Positions 27,901 through 42,900 of a stretch of DNA of 64,000 bases are shown here, piece by piece; within the stretch, counting starts at the first letter, position 1; the number at the start of each line of letters is the position of its first letter. The notes under the pieces were generated by a model that saw only the letters and a list, made by a program, of their open reading frames with translations, did no database searches and was not told where the DNA came from. The position numbers and the translations under genes were made by a program. This stretch comes from Calliopsis andreniformis (Eukaryota > Arthropoda > Insecta > Hymenoptera > Andrenidae), in contig NC_135073.1 in NCBI RefSeq assembly GCF_051401765.1, positions 1,922,001 through 1,986,000 of the forward strand, written 5' to 3'.

Positions 27901-30900
27901 ATGCGATTAACGTCATAGTGTGTACAATGGCAAGCACAAGGCAAGAGAAACTCTTAGATGCATATTGCATTCATGCCGAGAACAATGACACAAGTTCAAA
28001 ACGCAACATTCTTTAGAAGATCGAAAAGAAAGTTTGACTTGCAAAGTTACATTATTACATCATAGAAAATTGGTTACCTAAAACTAATCAGAAAATTTGC
28101 AGTTTAAAATAAAAAATAATGTTAAATATACATATTAAAGCCGATACAAACTGAAATACAATCGCTGTAAACACATGACAACAGTAAAAATGTTTTTTCA
28201 ATCTAAGGGGTAAGAAAGCAGGAAATTTTCCAACCATTGTATCTCAGTCTGTACCAATGTATACATAGAATTAGAAATATTTAATGCGATTAAATAAAGA
28301 TTGAAAATTTTTGCGTATGACAATTTCCTCGCGAGAATATGATATACTGAGCCATAGACAGATTTGATAGTTTGATTGATTACTGACGGAAGACAACGTC
28401 ATGTCAATGTCTTTTATTATCCAAACATTATTTACGTTTTAAATGAAATTAGCTATCTTATAAGTGTAGCTAACAATGTTATAAGTAAAGGTCACTGTTT
28501 TGATTTGTATTAAAATACACGTGTACTGTATATTAAGGAATTAAAAATCCGTGTTCTTAATACACTTGTACACGAATATTTAAATATAGGTTAACGTGAT
28601 CGTAAAGTTATGAAATCAGCTATTCGAATTCAAATATTGATTCGACAATCATTATTTGGCCCTGAAAGAGACCGAGATTTTTTTGTTTCTGAAAGTTGCC
28701 AGACGCTTGATTGTTCATGAATTTACACGTATATTGAAATACACGTATACACGTGTAATAAAAGGTACATGAATATCTCCGTGTACCGAAAATTACACGG
28801 ATTGACATTCGAATTCATTTATTACACGTGTAATTAAATACATATAAAATAAAGACTTCTAGTTATAAGTTATGTCATAAGGATAGGCCAATAATATGTG
28901 ACTAGATTCGTTATACAGTAATACACAGTCCACAATCTCTTTTATTCAGGATGACACTTAATATCAATACGAGCATTGGTTGAAGCTGTGATTTACTAAT
29001 TGTCTACCGAAAATAATTAAAATACACATCCGAAGAGTGCTCCATGTTTAAATCTCATCTTAAACTGGTTAGTCATAGTCCTACAATACTCTGTGTTATT
29101 AATAAAAATTATTTAGTATTTAGCAACTCACAACCATTGCCACCAGTTGCAACTACCTAATCAATTATTGAATTGAAATTGATATGCATTTACTTAAAAT
29201 TTCTAGAAGAAAATGCTTCAAAAAAATTATTTCTGTGTTACTTTGAAATGAATTTAAATGCCGATAAGGCTTACGCTTACATGAATGCGAAAAAGTATCA
29301 AAATTGCCCGAATAACCATGTCACAACTGTCGCAACTGTCACCTTCCCCCAAAAATTCGTCATTCAGCGGTAAACGAAAGCCTCTTAGCTCAGAAAATCC
29401 ACAAAAAATGAGCCCCCAAATGTATATGAACTTGATAATCGCGTCGTCTGTGGGAATGATTCCTGGTTGATGGACGGAGAAAGCCAGACGAAATGGGATC
29501 ACGATCGGTAGAATGTGTCCAAATGTTTCCGACCAAGTGGATATCGCGAAATAATGACGATCCTCGAGCCGCAACATCGACAACGCCCGGAGGCCGACTA
29601 ATGGGGGAAGCCCATCCCCTGGCCGGTGTTTTGCCATGCATTCGGGGGTCGGGACGCTCCTTGCACGTTTTCCAGCTGACTTGGCTAAACGGGATCGCAT
29701 TAGCACACAGTTTCCACCCTTCGATGCGATGGGAGATTAGCATCTCTAATTTTTTTTACCGCTGCCGCTTCCTCTCCGGGTGCCAGAATCACCCCTGCAC
29801 ACAGTCTGGTACCAGATGACAACGACAAACCAGCGTGCGTTTTCCTACGATTTTATCATTTCAGATTCTTTATAAATAATGCCCCGCGAAATTGGCACAA
29901 ATCGCAATTTCTTCTCGTGAAAAAAGAAACATCGAAGACTCGTTCATAAATTCGCCTTGGCTGGCCGAAACACTGCCATTATTTCCAGAACACCGACGTC
30001 GACATCTGTCGCGCATTGTCCGTGTATTTTTGTTCAACTCGAATCGTTCTGTATTTATATACTTGTTCAGAACAACGGGCACTGTACGGTCCAAGTATCA
30101 ATGCATATCCGTGCAATGAAGACTATGGGAATTGTACAAGCTACTCGGCCGCTGACGTATAATAATTCACCACCAGCCATTTGCCCGGTTCATAGACGCC
30201 ATTCAAATCGGAGCTCTAACATTTCCTCTATCTTTTTGTGTATTTAATGCAAAACTTTTCTTGTATTAATACATTCCATTGATAAATGGGTACACTGTGA
30301 TTCAATTTTTCTTCTGTTATTGGACAATAATTTATTATTCTCAAATCTACAAACAATAAAGTAGATACTCCTTTCTGCAAGAACACTCTCGCTTCTAAGA
30401 TAGAGCAGTTGTCGTCATAATGCAATTGTATATCTACTGACTTACCAGTCCCACGGATCGCGAGATTTCTGTAATCGGAGAAATAACGAATCGGTATGGC
30501 GGAAGAAGGGGAAGGGATGAAAAGATGGCGAGCCACGGATTGGAACGCTTTGAGCTGTCCGGCAATTGGAGAAACAAATAAACGGGCCAAGCGAAGAAAG
30601 CCCTTGAATACGAATTGTAATACAGGAGGTTGGGAGGAGTGTGGAGCGTAAGGAGGACCTGGTCGACAGGCCAAAATGAATTGTTATTGGCCGAGGATTT
30701 AACCCTCGAACCCTCTGCCCCCTCTCCCCACCGGGCCTCCCATCTCGTATGATATGCTAACGAGCGCGTGAACATTCGAGGGATGAAACCCTCTGCGCAA
30801 AGGGGTTGGAAGGGCGGCCGAAAATCCAATCCCTTAGCGCACCTACTGGTTGAGGAAGCCGTATCGCGTGAGATGCTTTACCAAGCCTGCAGATACGATT

Positions 30901-33900
30901 CTGATCATTCGTCGAAGTCTAAATAGTTGGGTTTCGGAGTCAGGTTTGGTAGGGCTGCTGCCGTTTCTTCGTATCAGGGGCGATGGTAAACTAAACTATA
31001 CCTACCTAAACTGTAGGGACATTGAGTGTAAACATTCGTTGGAGTAGTTATTCATTTTTAACTTTTAACCAGTTTTACTAAAAAGTTGCTTCATACGTTA
31101 AAACTTAAGTTCAATTGGTTATCTTTGGCTTTTGTAAATCATGGACCTATTGCTGTATCAAATATAAGAAAAGTAAAAGATCGTGTTACAACACTTCATG
31201 ACAAACAGTGTATCGAAAATATCGAATACCTTGTTGCAGAAAAATAATAATTTCATTTAAAACTTACTTAAGTTTATCTTAAACTTACTTACCTTCTTTT
31301 TTAATCCTCCTATTCAACATTGTTGTATGTAGGTAGTTACAATAGTAAATAAATTGTCTGCATATATAATTATAGAATTAGTTATAATTAAATATCCATT
31401 TGTATTCATGCATAGGCAATTTACTTACAATTGGTTCAGAAAATCGTATAGTAAGTAGAATTCCTTAATTAAAATTACACTTTTCGTTTCAAAATTCGGA
31501 TCTCTGATCTCTCCATCCATTGTGAGTTTTGAAACTTAATACTTTTAGACTGGATTTATTTACTTATTTATCACTTTTTACATTTTAAGCGCGATATTAT
31601 TGAAAAATCACTTTCCTTTGACTTCTCCTTGATACAATTTACAAATTAACTAGATTTTAAGAAGATGAATTCAACGTACGTACTGGATTACCGATATATA
31701 GGTATTAATGTAATCACCAAAACATATTTTCATTACGATAGGTTTATTACCACAAATACATATGTATGAATATGTCAAAAAACAGTTTAAGGAGGATAGA
31801 AATGTCATTATCTATTTGACAGGATAAAATCAAGACCTCAGAGCTTGATCATCCATTCTAGAGGCAACTTGTATTGAATGTGTGGAACGCAATGAAATGG
31901 AGGCCGAAACAAGGCGCAAAATCGACTCGAAATACAGTCCTTGCACATCCAAGAGATCGTCGAACGCGATTTGGCTCGGATCCAAGGTCAAACGGATTCG
32001 AGATATTTCCAGGCAGCCGTTCCCCCCTTATCAGCCCGGTGAGCGCGATATACGATAAGCTTATGCCTCCCAAATCACCTGTAAAATATCATAATTGTCT
32101 GGCGGTCGCGTAAAATCTTGATTGGCGACTGCAAAGCCCATCGTCGAGTTTAATGCCGTGATTTTACAACGGCACTGAATCACTTAACACGGACCGACTG
32201 AATTGCCGCCACGTTTTTGGAGATAGTAAAAGAGATTTCAAGTGAAAGTTACTCAGTATAGAAGAGGACTGTTGTGTAGTGGTAATTTCTTATCCCTAAT
32301 TAAAGAGAACAGTTTCTTTGTATTCAATACTCCGTTTCCTATTTTCCTGTTACAATAAGATTGACGCGATCTTTCATGCAAGGTTATTCGAGAATCGAAT
32401 TTTTGTTGGAAATGAAAATTGGAAAAGCAAAGAAGCTTCGATGAAATAATCGTAACCGCGAATACATAAATCTTTCACTTATGTACGGACATTTTAAATT
32501 ACCCGATTCCATCGCAAACAGTACACCTACATAATAATTTTTTTTCGACTCAATCGTCCTCTTCTCGCTCCTTCTCGTCCTCTGAATTCAGTCATATGTA
32601 AGGTAACCGGCTCCAGAAACGACATACAAGAAACTTGGAATATTTTGTTCTGTAACGAGTCTGGAATTTTGCAGCAACTTGATTCTGGGAATCTTTGTCA
32701 TCGGTCCCCGAAGGGGCAGAATCAGATAACACGGGCCGATCGGTACCCCCAAAAAGGGGAGTCCGACTCAGGATTGACAGGATGTCGCGGTAACTCTGTG
32801 TTTACACACCGGTTTTCGCCAGGATGCACCGACACTGGGCGCATTTCACGTTCGAGGGTGCCCCATATTATCCCCATTATTAGCCGGAGCTCCTTTTTGT
32901 CGTTTTTAAAATGTAATACGTTTCTGGCCTGGGGGGCCAGGCGCGATCGCTTTTCCCCCCCAATTCGAGTGTTCTGTGCCGGAAAATTTGTCGTCCCCGT
33001 GTCTGTATTCTCGGTCGAGTAGAGGGCAGGTCCGTGTCCTCTCGCGTACAGGATTACCTTGGCAAACAACGGTTGGGACAATGAGACTCTGGGATCGTTG
33101 AATGGAGGCCGCGTGGGTCTGCTGAGGGCTTGGATCGAGGTAAAATTGTCATCCACGGGGCCCCGCCGCTGCGTTTCGTCTGTCATACACAGGGGGATAT
33201 CGAATTTTCTGCGTCCTGTCGCATGGTCCTCCCTCGAAGGAACTTGCCTCAATTTGACGGAAGAAGCAGTGGAGAGGAGAACAGGACAAGGCGACGGAGA
33301 GGAGGAATGAAAAGAACAGGGGTTGGATACGGTGATTTAGGTTTTCGGATGATTTTGGGGGAGAGGCGGGCTTTAGGCTTTGTCTTTATTCTTTTCGCCA
33401 AGATCACAGGATATACATGCTTGTGTACGTGTGTGCGTTTCGCCGCCGATATTTATTTATGGAGAATGTACATATGCGTTTTCGGATGACTGATTGCCAT
33501 TGTGAAGATGTATTATTGCATTCGCATCCTGGACGAGACAGTTTTCCAAAGGTGGGACGAGTTAGCTTTTTAGGGCAGTCTGTTTGAACAGTTTGAAAAC
33601 AACATTTCCATGCCACGTAAAAGTACTTCATCGCTTTTTAATTTTGACGATGAGCTGGGTTTACGGCGAAATGAAATAATATTGTCGTTCAGTGCAATTT
33701 ATGGCAGGTTGTTATCAACAAAAAGGAAAAAGAATTCCTTAGACAGAATTTAATAATTTTGATCAAGTAATGAGAAAAACTGAATGTGACAAGTCGAAAA
33801 CGTTCGTTAACTTCGCATCCCTTTTTAAGTTTATAATCTTCGTGACTATTTATCGATGCGTCATTTCGTTTAATTGAGTTGCCAAGTCTCGGAACCGGTG

Positions 33901-36900
33901 GGAAACCTGGCCGCTGTGATTTACATGTCTCACGATCGATTGCCTCTATAATCTATAATTGAGCGGTGTACACGCACTGATCGATGAAATACACCAACGA
34001 CTTTCGCAACACACAAATCTTTTAAAGGATAACATTCAATTTTGTATTTTCCTATTCTATATTATGCAAACTCGAATAAAACCTTATTGTCACATACAGC
34101 GTAAATTTGTTCAGCCAAATAATTATTTTATCGCGATACGACACGTGATAAAATTCAGTAAATTAACTTTAAAATCATTCAATATTGAGAGAACATGTTT
34201 AACATCGTATAATGTTGTATAAAGTGTTTTAATAGTTAACGTAACCGTTTGATAATTAGTTTTTAAAGGTACTCAGTTTGAGAAAATTAAAAGAAGCAAT
34301 TTGAGCTTTAAAATTAGCAATAAATTTCTTACCATGCACAGGCTCCATTCGAGTCAAACACGAAATATTCATAACGGCAGCGAATACTTAATATTCTCAG
34401 CGGGTGCGCAGTGAACAAATGCATAACTCGCCACATTTATCTATGTATTATACTTTAGCGAATTTATCACTGTGATATTGTATATTAGCAGGAGCAGCAA
34501 ATATTTCGCCTTAATTTTTTAGTTCCTGAACCTACAGATCTAGCAGAACCTAAAACAGTGATTCCCAGATATAAACATCGAATTTCTATCGAATTCTGTG
34601 CAATCTTACGAAAAAGAAACAGCAAAATTTGGTTTCGTTGAAGTCACCTGTTCCCATTCTGAAGAACAAGTGAAGAATGCAGAAGAGTGCAGAGGAATGC
34701 ACACAAAGATCGAGACGGGAGAATCAACGGTGTGATTTTTCGAGTGTTCCTGAAAATTGGTCCTCCAACAGGCTGGCGTTCGTGAAATTGTCACCGTTGC
34801 ACGTGTGTACGCGTGTCCCTACAAACGGCACATGTATTTCCGACACGGTACGGCGCGGCATAGCGTGGCAGAGCACGCACGCACGCGAACCGCGTACGTG
34901 CACGCAGGTGTCGCGTTCAAGCGCGTGCAAATCTGATTCCACTGTCACCGATAGCGTCCAAACGGTGGACTAGACTCTGCTGACCTTGAGGTATCGATCA
35001 AAATGATCGGTTTTTCTATTTAATGATCTTAGGATTAGATTCATGGAAGCGATATTGCGGTAGGTGAGCAGAATCTCATTTACTCCTACAGAAATAGACA
35101 CTAGAGTTAAGGGTATGTAAGGTGATAAGAGTCACTCGATACTACTCCAACTTGGTGCAAGACGTTCAATCGAGGAATATCGTTGTGTTCAATAATTTCC
35201 CAGGCAAGTTTAATGTCGACCTTTAAACTCTAGCATTCTTTGTTTTTCAACGGTATGACACGAAGAGAAGGAAGAAGAGTGCCGTCGATCATGGCGACGC
35301 GACAGTCGCTGGCTGAACCCAAAGCACGACGAGCCGTGGCTAATTGCTGCGTGCAACAAAAAACTCGGTCTCTTCTTCGGCTCAGGCACACGCCTCCTCT
35401 CCACCGTCACACTCGCGTACTTTCCTCGGCACGCACGCGAACGGCATCTGTTCGCCGCGGATCCTTTTCTTTACCAATCTTCGTCTTTCTTTAGCCACTC
35501 TATTTTCCACTTTACATTTTGTACTCTTTTCGCTAATGTGCCAATATGCCAACATTCTTTTCTTGCCATTTATTCTTCAGGTTCTCCTGTATTTGGATTT
35601 ATTCAAGTTTTGGTTTTTCAGAGCTGTATATCTTTTTCAAGTTTCTTCCCCTTTTTCATTTTAAATGCCAATTGTTTTAAGTGTCTGTGCATTTGACACA
35701 GATGTTCCTCTACAGCTTGTGTAGTTTCTTGTTTTTCCCCATAACTCCTATTCTGAATATTCATATGACTATTCAATTTACCGCAGCCATAGTCATGGTC
35801 ATAAGCCCCTGTTTGACCCGAGCACTAAATTCAATTATCATAACTGGATGGATAAAAGCGATCTTCTGTGGAGGTTTCACACTTTAACAAGGTTGCTCAC
35901 GATACGACAGTCAGAAGATGAACTCGTTTATTGTGATTGCGTGGATTTAATCACAGAAGTCAAAGGAAAACCAAATTTTTATTTTAGGTTTTATGTTGCA
36001 TTGATTTTTAGATCATTAGTAAAAAGGTAATTCCCCTGTATCACTTTTACAATTTGGCCGCCTTGTACCATTTCATTTTTTAAAGATATAATTAATATCC
36101 TGTATTCGGTGCCATTTGATATTTAGGGAACTCCCTCTATGACGTGACTTAGTTTTGCTTTCTCCTTATGACGCTAAGATATATTTCTTGATAAATTTTG
36201 AATTTCTTATCGATTTTAGAGTATCTTTTACATCGTCCTATAAGTCGAGGCAGTGGCTGATGTTAGCTTATGTATCTGTCTTTGATTTTGATATCTTCTG
36301 CATTGAAACTTTAAACAAAAGGTGGTTAATCAGTATAACTTCAATTAGAATTGTGTCTAAACTCGAATTTTTGGATATATAGAATAGTACCTCCTCATGA
36401 AATCGCATTCTAAAAGAAGTATAGAAAATATAAACGAAGTGGAAGTCTTTGGCAAAAAAATGATATTTGTTTCGTTACCTTACTATACTGTCGTTTATGT
36501 ACATATAGACGATGTGTACGTATGTACATCTGACTGCCGGGGATCTTTTCGATGAGACGACCGAATACAGGCAACGCGTTATGACGTCTCTCTGTATTTC
36601 AGTCGATCCCCCTGGGACGCATACGGTGGTTGGTATATACAAGAATGTCTTTCGAACGAGAGCAAGCATGAGTGATAGCAGAAGAAATAAACGAAACCGG
36701 GAAAGAAGTATGTACATACTGCCCTTTTATTTGCAGAAATGAAGTGGAAAAGTTTATAGACTCGGGCATCTATTTTTAAAATATCCTTATTTCATATTTT
36801 GTGAATGAAATTAGTCAAGCTACTTGTAATTATTGTGTACGGAGTAGTGAGGGGCAGAATTGTACCAGTCACAAAAATTTTCAAGGAAAGTACCTTTTTT

Positions 36901-39900
36901 TTTATGAAATAAAGCGTAACAGTATAAAATCAACGTTGACAATTCCTCGATTATTGTCTTAGGAAACGTAAGCATTGACGCCTGAAAGAAAAAATTCTTA
37001 GATTCATATTTAGTAATTCTAAATGATGAACCTTTAGAGATGCGATACAGACGAAGTAGCCAATAGGACTGGATTCTGTAACGTAACACAGTAAGAAAAT
37101 TTTTGAAATGAATTAGAATTGTAAACAATCGATTGGTGATTGACGTCTAGCAAAGATAGTAGATTTGGAGATACAGTTAACCTATTTCACAGTATTGAAG
37201 CGGCACCCCTGGCGAAGAGGAAATGTCTCCATGAAGCTAAAGAGTTGGCGTCAGTCGCTATTTATAAAAGTGCATTTCGGACGGGTGCACAATAGTGACG
37301 TGTTCGATGCGACGGAGCGAGCGACCAATAAATCAGAGCGGTGCGGCATGCGTAGATCACGAAACTCGCTCTTTTATTTTCATTTCGCGTGTTGAAAACG
37401 AAAATAGCGCGAGATACGAGACCCGTTCCCCCGGATTCTTGCCCTGGGCACCCTTCACGACCGCATCCGAATTACCGCCTTTTCTCGTCGTCCTGACCAA
37501 TTTATTAAAACTCCACTTCGCCCCTTTCGCGCTCATCTCGAGTCTGCTCAAGGATTACGACCGATTACAGTAAAAGCTCCGATCGGACGTGAGACACGAA
37601 ACGGAGGTATCGAACAAAACGTCTCCTCGTAATTCGAGATTTTATTCGTTCCTCCTTTCCCTCATTAAGCGGCAGGAAATTGCAGGCGCGGGAAATGCTA
37701 GAAAATTCTTCTCCTGTCCAAGTTAAAGTGCGAGCAGTTAAAAATTCACGCGAAGGGGGAAAAGAAAACGGTCCCTTTCCCAAAGCAAACGGCACAATTA
37801 GGCTCGAGTGTCATCGCGATGACAGGCTACGTGTTCCTGCCACCGACGCCGATATTACTTTCGACGCCCAACACCTAATATCCCTTCGCCCGAAGGTAAA
37901 AAACAGGCTGAGGAGGAAGATTGAAAAGGAAGGGACGGTGAAGTGTTTGCCGAGTAACGCGAAACCTCAAACGACGACCATCAGTCGTTGCCCTTGCACC
38001 CCCAACTTTTCAAACCTTTATTGATATAATATAATATTAATGCTCGAGACGCTAGTCCCGGCACGCTTACCGTTAGTAAATATTGGAGAATATTCGCGGC
38101 GGGGATAATAACAGACTGGTGGGCGGAAAATTGCAAGTATATGTTGAAAAAGCTACTCGATACGATTCTTTGATCTTTCAAGTGTCATTTCGCTCGCGAT
38201 TTTATTATTTGGCTGTTTCGAAAGTCCTACAAACCGATAAAAAAGCTTAGTTACATGTAAAGGGTCTAAATTTCACCCTCCCCATTGGTTTTCAGATTCT
38301 TCTTCAAAAACAAATCTATATTACAATCTAAAAAAATGTGTATAATTATCTTAAAGCCTTAGTTATGCAGCCTTGTTATCTCTCTTCCATAGAACTTTAT
38401 ATAAATAAAATTAAAAATAATAATCTGAAAATATAGGTTTTTTCGATAGGGACGAACGTTAGATCCTTTCTCCTATATAAATTAATAGTAGGTATTAATA
38501 CTGCTGCTTCGTAAATAAAAAAAAAAAACTAAAATAGTATTAAAGGAAATATTTATGAAGAGAATTTCGTATTAACAAATCCAAAAGTCTACAAAAATAA
38601 AAACAAAGTAACATGAAATATGGGAAATTCCTGCAACATGCAATGAGAATATTTTTGTTTGTAATGAAAACTTTAACAAAGCAAATAACTGTTTTTCAGT
38701 AAAATATCCTGTTATGTTTCATGGAATATACTATTCCATTTTCCATCGTGAAAGTTTCAGTGGAGCACCCCTCTGAGGAAAGATTGTTAAATTTCTTATG
38801 CAAAAGCGAGTCGCGTTTCACCCCCGTGTGGCTTAATGGGCTGGAAAATTATTACGATGAAATCTCAGCCGTGGTAACCCTCTTGTGTAGCCGAGTTCAA
38901 GTTAACTCCCAGCCTTGTTGATCCTTCCAAAGGGGTTGTTTCTGATTGGCCGGCTTCGATTTCACGGGTTCTACAACGCATATTAAACTTCTGCTATGAA
39001 CTAAAGCTGTACTGGAATCATAGCATTCTTCTTACGTACTCAGAAATCCAAATGTTCACTTGTTTACATCTGTGGCTGTAAGATACAACGACTTACCTCA
39101 TATTTTCGAAAAATTCAAGGTAAGATCTTAGTTGAGATCTAGGCTATAGAATTAAGAAAGAAAGAAGGGCGATAAAAGAAGTTTTTCATTTAAAAATAAG
39201 TGTTCAAGAAAACACAACCCCATGTGACAGTACTGAAGTTGACTTGTGAGGTCATTTTGCCTTACAATCACAAATATTTTCTTGTAACCCATAACTGATA
39301 AGGCGGGGTCTAAAAAACCGCACATGAAAGTTTAAAATTTAAAACGAATAACATTTTGATCTCAACACATATAGATACTTGTGATCACTAGATATTTACT
39401 CATTGGACCTGTCATTTAATATTTTTCATAAAATACGAATAGAACCTAATAGAATTCTATAACCTGAAAAACAAGTAGTTTCCAAATGTGTAAAACTCTC
39501 CATACTAGTTCCAGGTTAATCCTTCCACAGAATTTCATCTTCAGGATATTTGTAAATTAGAAGAAGTTTATAGATGGGTTCCGCGTCTTGTATCAGTTGC
39601 GAAAAATTCATCCCCAAAACGTAAAGCGACGTGCCTGCAGAACAGGCCGATCGAAAATATGTACTAGTGTTGTCAAAGTCGCGTGATCTCCCGCGCGTCG
39701 CGTATATTTCCGTGTAGGTCCGTATATACAGGCGCGCGGCGCGCGTGCGGTGTGGCGCGGCGCGGCGCGGCGGATACAGGGTGAGTCGGGTTGCGCGATG
39801 AATTACGACCGCTGGGCCGACCGAGCTAGCTACACCACTAAAATCCCGACTGATATATTATTACGTATTATTGCTCCTGTTCGGTTATTTATACCCATAT

Positions 39901-42900
39901 AACATAATGCCACGCGAGATTCCGGGAAGTCGGCGATACGTTACCGTGTTCGGTTCCCTTGGGATCGAGACCTCATTTTCCGCATCGGTCATAACTTAGA
40001 ATCGAGCTTAGTGCCTGTCGAATATCATCGATGCGTTCTTTCTAACTCTTCTGTGAAGGCACACTTGCATTCAACTTGCACGCCTCTATCAATCTAAGAA
40101 CGTATAATATCCGGTTGGGAAATAGAATAAATCTCAAGCCCCCGAGTATCGATCTCGTTTACCATAGCAGCGTTACATCGATCTCCGTGGATAGACGCAA
40201 GCGGTGTTTCTCGAAATATCGTGATCTAAGTCGCAAAATAAATGGTGTTAGTGGGAAGAACAGAGCAGACAATGCACCGTCAGGGATTTCGTAGGAGGTC
40301 GAACGCACACGTCGATCCCGTGGTTTTTATGAGGAGAGGATCTCCGGCATTACGACTCCCGAGATCTTCAAATATTTACTCGAAACGCGGACGTCCTTCC
40401 GTCGTCGAGTAGCTGCCCGATAAACGTCGAGGCCTGGCCGCCTCCTGACGACTTCTGAGTTTGTTTTGTGACTTGGTTTTAACCGCACGTGCTACGGAAT
40501 TTCGTCATCTGGCAGAGGGGGCTGCCGCGAACCTTTTTCCCCGTAAAGAATGACCGGTTTCTTGCCCGCCAACTGCGGGGTGTCTTCATCGATTGTATCG
40601 CGAAAACTTGAATTCCGCGCCAAGGAATATTTTTGTCCACTTTTTTTTCCGCATCCCCATCGGCTTCGATTAATCGACCGTATAATCGATTCGAATATGA
40701 CTACGAGGATATTGAATAAAGGATAGAACGTCTTATGTTTGCTATACATGCTAAATAAATCATTACATGTTGCTGCACAGAGAATATATATAACAGTCGA
40801 TATGCTCTAAAAATACTAGACTTGTTTCAAATGGAGAACAAATTTAAAATCCTGAAAAACCTAACCTGAGATAACTTGGTTTTGGTGTACGTTAAATGCC
40901 CCAGTACCTAGACACTAGCATAATTTTATTTAATTTTAAGCTTAAATCCTAGTGTAAAATAGTATGTATAGCTAACTAGGGTACAATTCGTGTTAGGATG
41001 TGTACAAATATACCTAAAGAAGTGTTCCACTTACTGAGATATTTGACATCCTAAGCGCCCAGGTATTGGGATATCTTTCTTAACGTAGTTAATGCGTTAT
41101 TAAGAATATTTCTTTCTTAAGTGGTGAAATGGATTGAAATGTTTGGAATGGAGAACATTGATTATGAAACTATGAAATCGTCTAAACTTTAAATCAAGGG
41201 AAGGATTGTACGACCGACTGGCGTCATCGTTTTTGCAATTCAGAAACAGCTGAGTAATGAATAATGATAATTTCTGGGTACAGTGGTCCGCGAACCATTT
41301 AAACGTGTCCCGAAGTGGAGTCTAATTCTACCCAAGCGCAATTTGCATCTACTACGAAGCGGCCGCAACATTGTTCTCATTTCCCCGGGAACGCATAATT
41401 TATACATCGGCTATTTTTGAGCGGCCGTGTCGCGGACCGTGTCGATGAACTTGTTCCAAGTCCAACCGGGGAGAATCGCGAGAAACTCATCGTGTCACGA
41501 GCTTCCTCTTCTTCACGAGTCTAGGATCAGTTCTACTTTCTACGTTGCATCTGCCTTCAGTGTGATCTCTCAGTCAGCATAGATTCCATTGAAAACGTTA
41601 ATGTGGGGCAGGGACAGTACTATTTGAACTTTACTTTAAATTCATTGCTCTGCAATTTACAAATTTGTCACACTTTGTCTAATATACATTGTTTCACTTT
41701 TTTCGAAGTCTTGGGGAAACTGTACACTAATTAAAAATAAATGATTTCTTTGAGGAAAGATGGGACGCATTGGAAAAGAAAGTTAAGCAATCGTGGACGA
41801 TATTTTCCAAGGGTAAAATGGAAAATAATGTAGAATCTTTACGACCGATTTTCGTCAAAATTCTTGGTCGATAATCCGCACAGTCGTAAAGTCCTGCGAC
41901 GTATGTCAAAACAGGACTGCAATCGCAGGTAATCCCGTTTTCAACTTGTTTCCCTCGCAAACACAAAAGAATTATGAAGCGCTACCCGTTTTGTAACAGT
42001 TTTACGAAATCTTGAAACATTTATATTTCATTCGGTAATAACGTAAAGTAATCCGTTACTGTTTGAAGAATATTGTGTCAAAAAATAAAACACTTAGCTA
42101 TACGAACAATTAGAATTGTTTCGTTAGGTCTCTGTGCCTTGTATGCATTGTTCAGTCGTATTATCGCGAAAACTGATTTCTGACCTTCTATAGAATCGTA
42201 TATCTCGTTTGAACAAACAGAACGTCAATTCCAGTTGCAATTAACACCGCAGCTCTTTACGAGTTACCAAGAAGCGCAAAAACGCGTCGCCAGCAACTCG
42301 GATCATTTTTTCTCTACGGTCAACCCCCTTCGAAGGCTCACCAGACTGGGATATTTACATCGGTATATTTAGTCCGACGCCCACATTCATAACAGCTTAT
42401 ATCTGCTATCGCCCTGCTTTTGTCACAGAAAAAGTGCACGAGGGAAGAGGGAAGGGAAGGCAGTTCCAAATGTTATAAATAATGTTGCCAAATGATGGTT
42501 GCAGCTTAAGTACAATACCTTCTGATTGAATAATCTTCTGTGACAGTGAGCGAGCAAAGGAGACACTCGGTCGGCTCAAGTAATGCCTAACACGATCCCG
42601 TGTAGCGGTTGCTTCGGAATTATCCAAATTTTATCAATCTCCTCGAGCGACAAGATTGAGGAGAAAAAAGGTGAATACGAGGCAGTGGTAACTGTCTCAA
42701 ACAAATAAGCGCGATTCGAGTGCGGTGAGTGCGACGTACAACACCTGTCCGTGACCGGCATACATACGCCCGCAATTATCAACCTCGGCTCGGTGTTTTA
42801 TTCGGTGGGAAACCGCGTCACGTACATCCGCATCGTGTTACGTATTGCCGTCGGTCCGGCCAGAAAGCGTTATTAGTGGCGATCATATACCCATAAGAAT

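Noticed and set aside
29254..29706. Minus-strand open frame of 150 codons in intron 1
   Set aside because: Overlaps + frames of 108 codons; composition artefact.
32722..33252. Minus-strand open frame of 176 codons in intron 1
   Set aside because: Same reason: overlapping long frames on both strands in a GC-rich block and no recognisable content.
20920..41878. GGTCGATAATCCG shared by 20920-20932 and 41866-41878
   Set aside because: Dozens of shared 13-mers are expected by chance in 64 kb, so the match alone is not evidence of related enhancers.
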